Source: Spirochaetaceae bacterium | GTDB lineage: Bacteria > Spirochaetota > Spirochaetia > Treponematales > Breznakiellaceae | Length of the DNA: 5,691 nt | NCBI GenBank assembly: GCA_031278935.1 | Contig: JAITJK010000234.1 | Location: 1-5,691, forward strand | Direction of reading: 5' to 3' | Shown here: piece by piece, positions 1 to 5,272 of the stretch | How the letters are laid out: each line of letters opens with the position of its first letter | How positions within the stretch are numbered: the stretch's first letter is position 1 | Made by a program: the position numbers and the translations under genes | Notes under the pieces: generated by a model | What the model was told of the DNA's origin: nothing | What the model saw: only the letters and a program-made list of their open reading frames with translations | The model's database searches: none

Positions 1-26
1 CGGGTCCGACTCCCGTTTCCCGCTTA

Positions 27-57
27 TTGGTTTCTTTACTATTTACGTTTTTATAAT
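27..57 (+). promoter_or_regulatory. Possible sigma-70 type promoter (good -10, weak -35)
   Basis: TATAAT at 52-57 is a perfect -10 hexamer in an A+T-rich stretch. The best -35 I can find is TTGGTT at 27-32, only half matching and 19 bp away. It could provide basal transcription of the flagellar operon in addition to the sigma-28-like element at 71-98. In A+T-rich DNA a perfect TATAAT can also occur by chance. Confidence 0.3.
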
Positions 58-70
58 CCGTCAATTTTTG

Positions 71-98
71 TAATCCCCCTTCGCCGAATCGCCGATAC
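71..98 (+). promoter_or_regulatory. Candidate sigma-28 (FliA) promoter of the flgN operon
   Basis: GCCGATAC at 91-98 matches the sigma-28 -10 consensus GCCGATAA at 7 of 8 positions. TAAT at 71-74 is a partial match to the TAAA core of the -35 box, 16 bp upstream where 15 is usual. A start about 7 bp downstream of the -10 (near 105) would leave a short leader that still contains the ribosome binding site at 107-115. Hook-associated genes are typical sigma-28 targets, and treponemes are known to encode this factor, so context fits. The -35 box is weak, which limits confidence. Confidence 0.45.
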
Positions 99-106
99 TC
101 AAGGAA

Positions 107-115
107 AAGGGGAGG
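107..115 (+). promoter_or_regulatory. Strong Shine-Dalgarno of flgN
   Basis: The sequence AAGGGGAGG lies 12 bases before the ATG at 128. The purine core is strong but the spacing is slightly long. A second GGA lies just upstream at 103-105 within CAAGGA, so the site has two GGA cores in about ten bases, the arrangement seen at many CsrA-regulated ribosome binding sites. Confidence 0.6.
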
Positions 116-127
116 TTATTTTCTATC

Positions 128-589
128 ATGGAAACAGAAGCGCAGATACGGATACTGCAAGAACAAAACGAGGTCTTGGAACGCCTAGCGGGAATCCACG
201 AATCCCTGCGAAAGGCCGTTATGAATCGAGAATGGACGGATTTTGAAGCCTTGCTTGCTTCCTTGCACCAGTACAGCGATCACTTTGAAGCCTTGGAGGC
301 GGAACGCTCACGTCTTATGGGAGATATTGCGACCGTTTACCGTTCCGTGGCCCGGCTTCCGGAAGAAGAACGCAGCCTCATAACCGGTATGTACCGGAAC
401 CTGAAACGCCAAATCTTGGCCATACGCATGGCTAATGAGTCTTTGGCAACCTATCTTAATGAAGCAAACATCATGGTAAAGAGCTTTCTCGAAGCCGCGT
501 GTCCTGAACGCAAGACCCGGTTTTATTCCCGCTGGGGAACTCAGGTCGCCGCAGAGCCGCGCAGCATGATGGTAAATCATAGCCTCTAA
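128..589 (+). CDS. flgN: FlgN-family flagellar export chaperone
   Basis: A 153-residue, mostly helical, charged protein with long heptad-like stretches (roughly residues 3-65 and 85-120), as expected of FlgN, the cytoplasmic type III chaperone that binds the C-terminal ends of FlgK and FlgL and delivers them to the flagellar export gate. FlgN sequences are weakly conserved, so the call depends on size, helical character and its place directly before flgK and flgL, the same place as in many flagellar operons. The ATG at 128 follows a strong ribosome binding site, and the length is close to the usual 140-160 residues. It is the first gene of the cluster, 46 bp before flgK. No residue is diagnostic, so a generic helical chaperone annotation is the alternative. 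Confidence 0.8.
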   Translation: METEAQIRILQEQNEVLERLAGIHESLRKAVMNREWTDFEALLASLHQYSDHFEALEAERSRLMGDIATVYRSVARLPEEERSLITGMYRNLKRQILAIRMANESLATYLNEANIMVKSFLEAACPERKTRFYSRWGTQVAAEPRSMMVNHSL

Positions 590-601
590 CCTGAAGTTTT
601 G

Positions 602-616
602 GTGGTTTTGAACCAC
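602..616 (+). repeat. Small inverted repeat in the flgN-flgK gap
   Basis: GTGGTT (602-607) and AACCAC (611-616) form a perfect 6-bp stem around a TTG loop, with a possible extra G-T pair outside. It ends five bases before the flgK ribosome binding site (AGGAG, 622-626), which it leaves exposed. There is no following T run, so it does not look like a terminator. It could adjust mRNA stability or translation of flgK, or be chance. Confidence 0.35.
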
Positions 617-635
617 TTTATAGGAGAATAGTGTC

Positions 636-2528
636 ATGGCATCGACTTTTTTAGGTATAGAACTGGGGAAACGGGCGGTTTCCGCCCATGAGCAGGCCCT
701 GAATACCACGGGACACAATCTGGCCAATGCTTCTACCGAAGGGTATTCCCGGCAGCGAGTGGAGTTTTCCGCCTTCTCGCCGATTTATATGCCCGGTTTG
801 AACCGGGAAGAAACCCCAGGCCAGCTCGGTCAGGGTATGTCCGTGGAGCGGATAGAGCGCCTGCGAGACCAGGTTCTGGATAAACGGATCGTAGCCCAAG
901 CCGGGGGCGAGGGTTACTGGGGAACCCGGGATCCCTACGTGCGTATGCTGGAACAAATCTATCTGGAGGTGGGGGACAATTCCGTTCGAGGCAAGATGGA
1001 CGCCTTTTGGGACGCCTGGCAGGAACTGTCCTTGTATCCCACGGATACGGCGCCCCGGATTTCTGTGGTAGAGCGGGGTCAGACCCTCATTGACGGCATC
1101 CATGACCGCTACCAGTCCCTGAAGGGCCTGCAAAGCATGGTAGAAGAGGACATTCAGCTCACGGTAAGCCGGGTAAACGAACTATCCCGGCAGATCGCCG
1201 GTCTTAATAAGGATATTCAAAAGGTCCGCGCCCAGGGGGATAATCCCAATGATCTCTTGGACCGCCGGGATCTCTTGGTGGATAAGCTCTCGTCGATCGT
1301 TGATATTACCATAGACAATCGGGATCCGGACGAATACCTGGTGCATACTGCAGGGATGGTCCTGGTTCAGGGGCGTATAGGCCGACAATTTGTCCTAGAG
1401 GCTGGTTCCTCCACCACGGGTATGGAGACCGAGGCTTTTTCCCAGATTCACTGGGCGGACACGGGGGAGGAGATTCACTTCCGCGGCGGAAGTCTTGCAG
1501 CCCTGGTGGACCTCCGAGACCAGACGATCCAGTCGGAAATCCAAAGTCTAGATTCGATGACCATGAATTTTGTGGACTTGGTCAACGAAGTTCACCGGAG
1601 CGGTTACGGCGCAAACGGCCTTACGGGTCAAGACTTCTTCACGGAACACCACTTTGTTACCAATGTCAACGGCAATTACGACCGGGATGGAGACGGCGCC
1701 TATGATTCAAGCTATGTGTTCCGCATCACCGGAGCCAACCCGCTGGAAAGCCAGGCCCAGGTGGGTTTGAGCGGGACCATCACCCTGGCATCGGGGGACG
1801 GGGAAACCCAGGTATCCTATTACCCCACCGATACGGTGGCGGACATTATCAGTCGGATCAACAATTCCGGGGCGGAAGTAGTGGCCCGTTTGAACCGTGA
1901 AGGCCGGCTCTCCCTCAAGGGAACTCCTGCGGAAGGGGCGGATAATCCGGACTTTGTAATCCGGCATATTGAAGATTCAGGCCGCTTCCTGGAAGGGTAT
2001 GCGGGGCTTTTAAACCGCTCCGGCCCTGAGGGGGCTTACGACTGGGCGCGTCCCGATGCGGTCGCGGCCCTGAGGGTGAGTACGGTGGACGTTTCCACAG
2101 CTCCAGTAGCCCATCCCTCTGGGTGGATCGAGGTAAATCCAGCCCTGGTCAAGGAACCGGCCTCAGTAGCTGCGGGTCTGGGGGAGAACGGCAAAGCGGC
2201 TCAGCCGGGGAACGGGGATGCGGCCTTAGCTATCGCCGCCATCAGAAACACCCAGGTTATGGTGGGCCAGCTAGGGACTTTTGACGACTACTTTGCCGAT
2301 GCCGTGGGACGGATCGGCCTGTTAGGAGAACAGAGCAACCGGGCTCTGGAGACCCAGAACCTGGTGATGAAGCAGCTAAAGGATATGCGCGAGTCCGTTT
2401 CCGGGGTCAATATGGATGAGGAACTTTCTAACATGATCAAGTACCAGCACGGCTACGCGGCGGCGGCCCGGTTTATCACTACCATGAATTCCCTGCTGGA
2501 TACCCTGATTAACCGGATGGGCGTATAG
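636..2528 (+). CDS. flgK: Flagellar hook-associated protein 1 (FlgK)
   Basis: FlgK is the first of two junction proteins joining the hook to the filament; it is exported through the flagellar type III system and in spirochaetes acts in the periplasm. The N-terminus (residues about 3-45) has the rod/hook signature, with ALNTTGHNLANAST followed by GYSRQ. The C-terminus (about 590-630) has the matching GVNMDEELSNMIKYQ helix that packs against it. At 630 residues it is longer than the roughly 550 of enteric FlgK; the extra length lies in the central exposed domains. Those contain a DRDGDG acidic loop at residues 349-357 and a hook IN-like module at about 379-430. The ATG at 636 has AGGAG nine bases upstream, and the signature begins within a few residues of it. 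The gene follows its chaperone gene and precedes flgL. Confidence 0.97.
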   Translation: MASTFLGIELGKRAVSAHEQALNTTGHNLANASTEGYSRQRVEFSAFSPIYMPGLNREETPGQLGQGMSVERIERLRDQVLDKRIVAQAGGEGYWGTRDPYVRMLEQIYLEVGDNSVRGKMDAFWDAWQELSLYPTDTAPRISVVERGQTLIDGIHDRYQSLKGLQSMVEEDIQLTVSRVNELSRQIAGLNKDIQKVRAQGDNPNDLLDRRDLLVDKLSSIVDITIDNRDPDEYLVHTAGMVLVQGRIGRQFVLEAGSSTTGMETEAFSQIHWADTGEEIHFRGGSLAALVDLRDQTIQSEIQSLDSMTMNFVDLVNEVHRSGYGANGLTGQDFFTEHHFVTNVNGNYDRDGDGAYDSSYVFRITGANPLESQAQVGLSGTITLASGDGETQVSYYPTDTVADIISRINNSGAEVVARLNREGRLSLKGTPAEGADNPDFVIRHIEDSGRFLEGYAGLLNRSGPEGAYDWARPDAVAALRVSTVDVSTAPVAHPSGWIEVNPALVKEPASVAAGLGENGKAAQPGNGDAALAIAAIRNTQVMVGQLGTFDDYFADAVGRIGLLGEQSNRALETQNLVMKQLKDMRESVSGVNMDEELSNMIKYQHGYAAAARFITTMNSLLDTLINRMGV

Positions 2529-2580
2529 CCCTGGGACGCCGGTACGGCCCAGTTAAGGAAGCGTAATAAAGGAGTTTAGG

Positions 2581-3828
2581 ATGCACAGAATTTCTACGGA
2601 TATGCCGAACAATACCATGCAATTCCACCTCAGGCGGCAGGAAGAACGGTTGTCCAGCCTTCAGGCGAAGATTGGGGGTCAAACTCGGCTCAATGCCCTG
2701 CGGGACGACCCCTTGGCCGCCTCTCACGCGGTGCGTTATGAGTCGTACCTGTCCCGGCTAGAACGGTTTGAGAAGAACACCCTCTACGCCCGGGATCACT
2801 TGAATTATACCGATACCTATTTGCGCCAGGCCACGGACGTAACCCAGCGGATTCGGGAGATCGCGGTGCAAGGCGCCAACGGCACCTACGCCCAGGAGGA
2901 TCTGCGCTACATGGCGGTGGAGGTGAATGAACTGCTTAAAGAGCTGGTTTCCCTCTCTAACGCCGTGGGGCCCGACGGGCGGCAGATCTTTGCCGGGGAC
3001 AAGTCCTTTACCGAGCCCTTTCGCATGATCGAAGGTACCGTCCAGGGAGGCCGAGAAACTATGGTGGTGGGGGTCGAATACCGAGGCGCTGGGGCGTCCC
3101 GGAAAACCGAAATCACTGATGGAACCTATGCAGCCCTGGATATTGGAGGGGGTGAAGCCTTTTGGGCGGAGAAGATGCAGATTTTTTCTGCGGTCAATGC
3201 CGCGGAGTACCGGGTAACCACTCCTGGCGCTTTCTATGTGGATGGAGAAGCGATTACTCTGCATCCGGGGGATACGGTTCAGGCCATTGTAGCCAAGATA
3301 AACGACTCCGCCGCAGCGGTCAAAGCCTATGTGGACCCGGAAACCCAGGGACTTGCCTTGGAGGGTACCAGCGCCCACCTCATTCGCCTGGAAGACCGGG
3401 AGGATTCCAAGGTGCTACAGGATTTAGGGATCATCGTGGCCAACGCGGATCCCGGTGCGCCGAACTGGAACCCCACGGCCCGGGTTTCAGGAGGCTCGGT
3501 GTTTGACATGGTCCTTCGTCTGCGGGACAGCCTCTACCGGGGGGACGTGGATTTCATTGGTAGTCAAGGTGTGGGGGGTATAGACTTGGCCTTAAACAAC
3601 CTGCAAAGCCGCCTTGCGGACATCGGCAGCCGGGGGGAACGGGCGGAGATGACCTGGAAGCGACTCAACGAAGAGATACCCCAGGTTACCGCTGCCTTGA
3701 GCCGGGAATCCTCCCTGGACTTTGCCACCGCTGCTACGGACTTGGCCATGATGGAATTCGCCCATAAGGCCGCGCTCCAGACTGCCGCCAAAGTGGTGCC
3801 TCCCACTTTGCTGGACTTCCTACGCTAG
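2581..3828 (+). CDS. flgL: Flagellar hook-associated protein 3 (FlgL)
   Basis: FlgL is the second hook-filament junction protein, related to flagellin and placed between FlgK and the filament. The N-terminal flagellin-like domain (residues about 1-140) starts MHRIST, close to the family MRIST start, and carries the RDDPLAA motif near residue 41. The C-terminal helix (about 380-415) has LDFATAATDLAMMEFAHKAA, the pairing partner of the N-terminal coil. The central part includes a hook IN-like module (about 209-263). At 415 residues it exceeds the roughly 317 of E. coli FlgL, through the central region. AAAGGAG at 2568-2574 is ideally placed six bases before the ATG. The gene lies 52 bp after flgK and 15 bp before fliW, in the same direction. 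Confidence 0.96.
   Translation: MHRISTDMPNNTMQFHLRRQEERLSSLQAKIGGQTRLNALRDDPLAASHAVRYESYLSRLERFEKNTLYARDHLNYTDTYLRQATDVTQRIREIAVQGANGTYAQEDLRYMAVEVNELLKELVSLSNAVGPDGRQIFAGDKSFTEPFRMIEGTVQGGRETMVVGVEYRGAGASRKTEITDGTYAALDIGGGEAFWAEKMQIFSAVNAAEYRVTTPGAFYVDGEAITLHPGDTVQAIVAKINDSAAAVKAYVDPETQGLALEGTSAHLIRLEDREDSKVLQDLGIIVANADPGAPNWNPTARVSGGSVFDMVLRLRDSLYRGDVDFIGSQGVGGIDLALNNLQSRLADIGSRGERAEMTWKRLNEEIPQVTAALSRESSLDFATAATDLAMMEFAHKAALQTAAKVVPPTLLDFLR
3789..3810 (+). repeat. Inverted repeat near the 3' end of flgL
   Basis: CAAAGTGG (3789-3796) and CCACTTTG (3803-3810) form a perfect 8-bp stem with a six-base loop, ending 15 bases before the flgL stop codon and 33 bases before the fliW start. No T run follows. 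It may be an mRNA processing or coupling element between the structural and regulatory halves of the operon. One such repeat could also arise by chance in a window of this size. Confidence 0.3.
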
Positions 3829-3843
3829 GACTAGGCCGTTTCA

Positions 3844-4299
3844 GTGCAGGTAGCAACTAAGGCTTACGGTCTTATTGAAGTGGACCCGAGTCAAGAGATA
3901 CGTTTTTCCCAGGGACTTTTGGGTTTTGCCCCCTATAAACGGTATGTACTCTTAGATGCGGAACGGCCGCCCTTTTACTGGCTTCAATCGGTGGATGAGG
4001 TATGTATCGCCTTCATCGTGATCAGCCCTTTTCTGTTCAGGCCCGACTATGAATTGACCATCAACAATGAAGAGCTCTTGGAAATTGGCCTGTCGGATCC
4101 CCATAAGGCCCTGGTTTTTTCCATCCTGACCATCCCCCAGGGGGGGGGGATGACCGCCAATCTCCAGGGCCCTTTGGTGATTAACCGGGATACTCGGCTG
4201 GGTATGCAGGCGGTTCTGTCGGATCCCCGATGGAACATTAAGCATGACGTCATGGCGGAGCTGCAAGCCGAGAGAACGAAGAGGGACCAGCCATGCTGA
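3844..4299 (+). CDS. fliW: Flagellar assembly factor FliW (CsrA antagonist)
   Basis: FliW binds flagellin and, when flagellin is exported, binds CsrA instead and relieves CsrA repression (shown in Bacillus). The 151-residue product has the family pattern: FSQGLLGF (21-28), FYWLQS (44-49), ISPFLFRPDYEL (60-71) and MTANLQGPLVIN (103-114), at normal family length. The start is GTG at 3844: an in-frame TAG at 3832 rules out anything further upstream, and the protein then begins with the typical short beta strand. The ribosome binding site is poor (only AGG at 3833-3835), so translation probably depends on ribosomes finishing flgL 15 bp upstream. The last seven bases overlap csrA. Codons for Gln99 to Gly102 contain a run of ten G (4140-4149), a likely slippage site. 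The reading frame is intact as given. Confidence 0.96.
   Translation: MQVATKAYGLIEVDPSQEIRFSQGLLGFAPYKRYVLLDAERPPFYWLQSVDEVCIAFIVISPFLFRPDYELTINNEELLEIGLSDPHKALVFSILTIPQGGGMTANLQGPLVINRDTRLGMQAVLSDPRWNIKHDVMAELQAERTKRDQPC
4131..4152 (+). repeat. Ten-G homopolymer inside an inverted repeat in fliW
   Basis: Ten consecutive G occupy 4140-4149. They sit in a perfect inverted repeat, CATCCCCC (4131-4138) with GGGGGATG (4145-4152), whose pairing register can slide along the G run. Other G runs I see in the window reach about six. The run encodes Gly100-Gly102 of FliW. With nine G the frame meets TGA at 4151-4153 directly after the run; with eleven G it meets TAA at 4182-4184. The length as given keeps fliW open. 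Confidence 0.85.
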
Positions 4300-4541
4300 T
4301 CCTATCCCGGAAGGTCAACGAAAAGATTATGATTGGGGAGGATATTTGCATATCCATCATAGAAATCCAGGGGGATCATATCCGCCTGGGGGTGGACGCT
4401 CCAAAGACGATAAAAGTGTATCGTCAGGAAGTATTTGACGCTATTAAATCGGAAAACAAGGCCGCATCTCAATCAATACCCATATTTCCTGAATTGACCT
4501 TCGACACCCCTCTAGAGCCGGCTTCAGGGCCCGGGATTTAG
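4293..4541 (+). CDS. csrA: Carbon storage regulator CsrA, RNA-binding translational repressor
   Basis: CsrA is a small homodimeric RNA-binding protein that covers GGA-containing ribosome binding sites; in flagellated bacteria that encode FliW it represses flagellin translation. The product begins MLILSRKVNEKIMIG and keeps the RNA-contact residues Leu4, Arg6 and Arg44, plus RLGVDAPK at 31-38. Asn55, reported as important for FliW binding in B. subtilis CsrA, is also present (SEN, 53-55). It has 82 residues, against 61 in E. coli and 74 in B. subtilis; the extra part is a Pro-rich acidic tail (about 60-82). The ATG lies inside the end of fliW (overlap ATGCTGA), with AGGG at 4282-4285 as ribosome binding site, so translational coupling to fliW is likely. 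Its last 18 bp overlap the convergent synthase gene. Confidence 0.97.
   Translation: MLILSRKVNEKIMIGEDICISIIEIQGDHIRLGVDAPKTIKVYRQEVFDAIKSENKAASQSIPIFPELTFDTPLEPASGPGI
4510..4535. repeat. Cluster of short palindromes in the csrA/synthase convergent overlap
   Basis: Four perfect self-complementary words are packed in 26 bp: CTCTAGAG (4510-4517), AGCCGGCT (4516-4523), GGGCCC (4527-4532) and CCCGGG (4530-4535). They straddle the stop codon of the minus-strand gene and lie just before the csrA stop. They have no spacer loops and no T tracts, so they are not ordinary intrinsic terminators. A protein site or coding coincidence in G+C-rich DNA are both possible. Confidence 0.3.
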
Positions 4542-5261
4542 CGCCGCAAGAAAAAAATCCCAGAGCCGATCGTGAAATGGGGGCGCTGCGGTGAAACGCC
4601 GCAGCGTTGTGGGCAAGGTGGGGTCCGCAAAGCCCAGGGCATAGGCGTGTAAGCGAATGCCCCCTGACGGGTCGCTGCGCCGGGCACCGTACTTGAGGTC
4701 CCCCTTTATGTGCAGTCCGAGCCTGGCTAACTGGGCGCGGATTTGGTGATGCCGTCCGGTGATGAGGTCTATTTCCATGAATAGGTAACGATCCCCATAC
4801 CCGATAATCCGATAGCCCAGCAGGGCTTGCTTGCGTCCCGGTCCCGGTTCATCATAGGCGATGCTCTTATTCCGTTTCCCGTCGGTTTTAATCCAATGAT
4901 GGAGCTCTCCGGTCTCAGGCGGCAGGAGGCCGGGAGCGGGTTTTTCCAGGATGGCCCAGTACCGTTTTTCACACTTCCCCTGGGCAAACTGGGCGTTCAA
5001 TGTGGCCAGAGCCTTGGGCGTACGGGCAAAAAGGCAACACCCGGAAACCGGAACATCCAGCCGGTGTACCGCAGTGGGGAGAAAGGCGCCCTTTTTCCCG
5101 CTCCCTGCAAGGTGCTCCCTAAGAAGCTCAGGCAGGTTCCGCATCCCCAGTTGCGGGCTTTGCACTGCTTCCCCAGGACTTTTGTTTATCACCACCCAAG
5201 CGCGGTCCACATACAGCAGTCGCCCGGGGTCCAGAGGTGCGTCTTCTTTATGTTCGCTCAT
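4524..5261 (-). CDS. RluA-family RNA pseudouridine synthase, single-domain
   Basis: Predicted to convert uridine to pseudouridine in rRNA or tRNA in the cytoplasm. The 245-residue product has the catalytic HRLD motif at 66-69 (Asp69 the expected nucleophile), TGRHHQIRAQLA at 168-179 and GDLKYG at 187-192, then a LHAYALGF strand (204-211), all in the usual order. The core begins near residue 15 (LLYVDRAWVVINKSPG), so there is no N-terminal S4 RNA-binding domain, as in the RluA/TruC-like short forms. After HRLD comes VPVSG in place of the common KxTSG. The start ATG at 5261 follows AGGGAGGG closely. The gene is 9 bp downstream of a glycosidase gene in the same direction. Its final 18 bp overlap the end of csrA on the other strand. 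The target nucleotide cannot be told from sequence, so no gene symbol is given. Confidence 0.93.
   Translation of the reverse strand: MSEHKEDAPLDPGRLLYVDRAWVVINKSPGEAVQSPQLGMRNLPELLREHLAGSGKKGAFLPTAVHRLDVPVSGCCLFARTPKALATLNAQFAQGKCEKRYWAILEKPAPGLLPPETGELHHWIKTDGKRNKSIAYDEPGPGRKQALLGYRIIGYGDRYLFMEIDLITGRHHQIRAQLARLGLHIKGDLKYGARRSDPSGGIRLHAYALGFADPTLPTTLRRFTAAPPFHDRLWDFFLAALNPGP
4533..4561. repeat. Inverted repeat spanning the csrA stop codon
   Basis: GGGATTT (4533-4539) pairs with AAATCCC (4555-4561) around a 15-base interval. The interval and right arm share a run of seven A (4551-4557). It lies across the end of csrA and inside the last codons of the convergent gene. The stem is short and A+T-rich at its base, with no T run after it on the plus strand, so a terminator function is only a weak possibility. 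Confidence 0.25.
4584..4606 (+). terminator. GC-rich hairpin 42 bp after csrA; weak terminator candidate
   Basis: CGCTGCGG (4584-4591) and CCGCAGCG (4599-4606) form a perfect 8-bp G+C-rich stem with a 7-base loop, extended by two G-T pairs outside in the plus-strand transcript. It is the strongest stem I see downstream of csrA and is the best candidate 3' end of the flagellar transcript. Only TTGT follows rather than a T tract, so it may instead simply protect an RNA end. It lies within the coding sequence of the convergent gene (residues around 219-226). Confidence 0.3.
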
Positions 5262-5264
5262 AAG

Positions 5265-5272
5265 CCCTCCCT
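5265..5272 (-). promoter_or_regulatory. Ribosome binding site of the pseudouridine synthase gene, overlapping the upstream stop codon
   Basis: On the minus strand AGGGAGGG (5272 to 5265) lies three bases before the ATG at 5261 and shares bases with the TAG stop (5273-5271) of the upstream glycosidase gene. Spacing is short, but the match is strong. Ribosomes ending the glycosidase are in place to restart here, which supports translational coupling of the two genes. Confidence 0.6.

Noticed and set aside
2..73. Open frame on the plus strand ending in TAA at 71-73, with a hydrophobic translation that could be the tail of an upstream membrane protein
   Set aside because: Only about 23 codons are visible, the stretch is A+T-rich and contains promoter-like elements, and no family is recognisable. 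Sequence left of the window would be needed.
602..616. Hairpin between flgN and flgK as an intrinsic terminator splitting the operon
   Set aside because: The stem is only six base pairs, has two G-C poor steps, and no T tract follows; flgK follows immediately with its own ribosome binding site.
651..1133. Minus-strand open frame of 160 codons inside flgK, and an overlapping frame at 308-727 antisense to flgN
   Set aside because: Both are antisense to conserved flagellar genes and show no domain or credible ribosome binding site.
2758..3378. Minus-strand open frame of 206 codons inside flgL
   Set aside because: It is fully antisense to flgL, which has strong N- and C-terminal signatures, and the antisense translation resembles no family.
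4551..4557. Seven-A run near the end of the synthase gene as a second slippage site
   Set aside because: It is short, A+T slippage at this length is modest, and it affects only the last few residues of the protein, so little consequence is expected.
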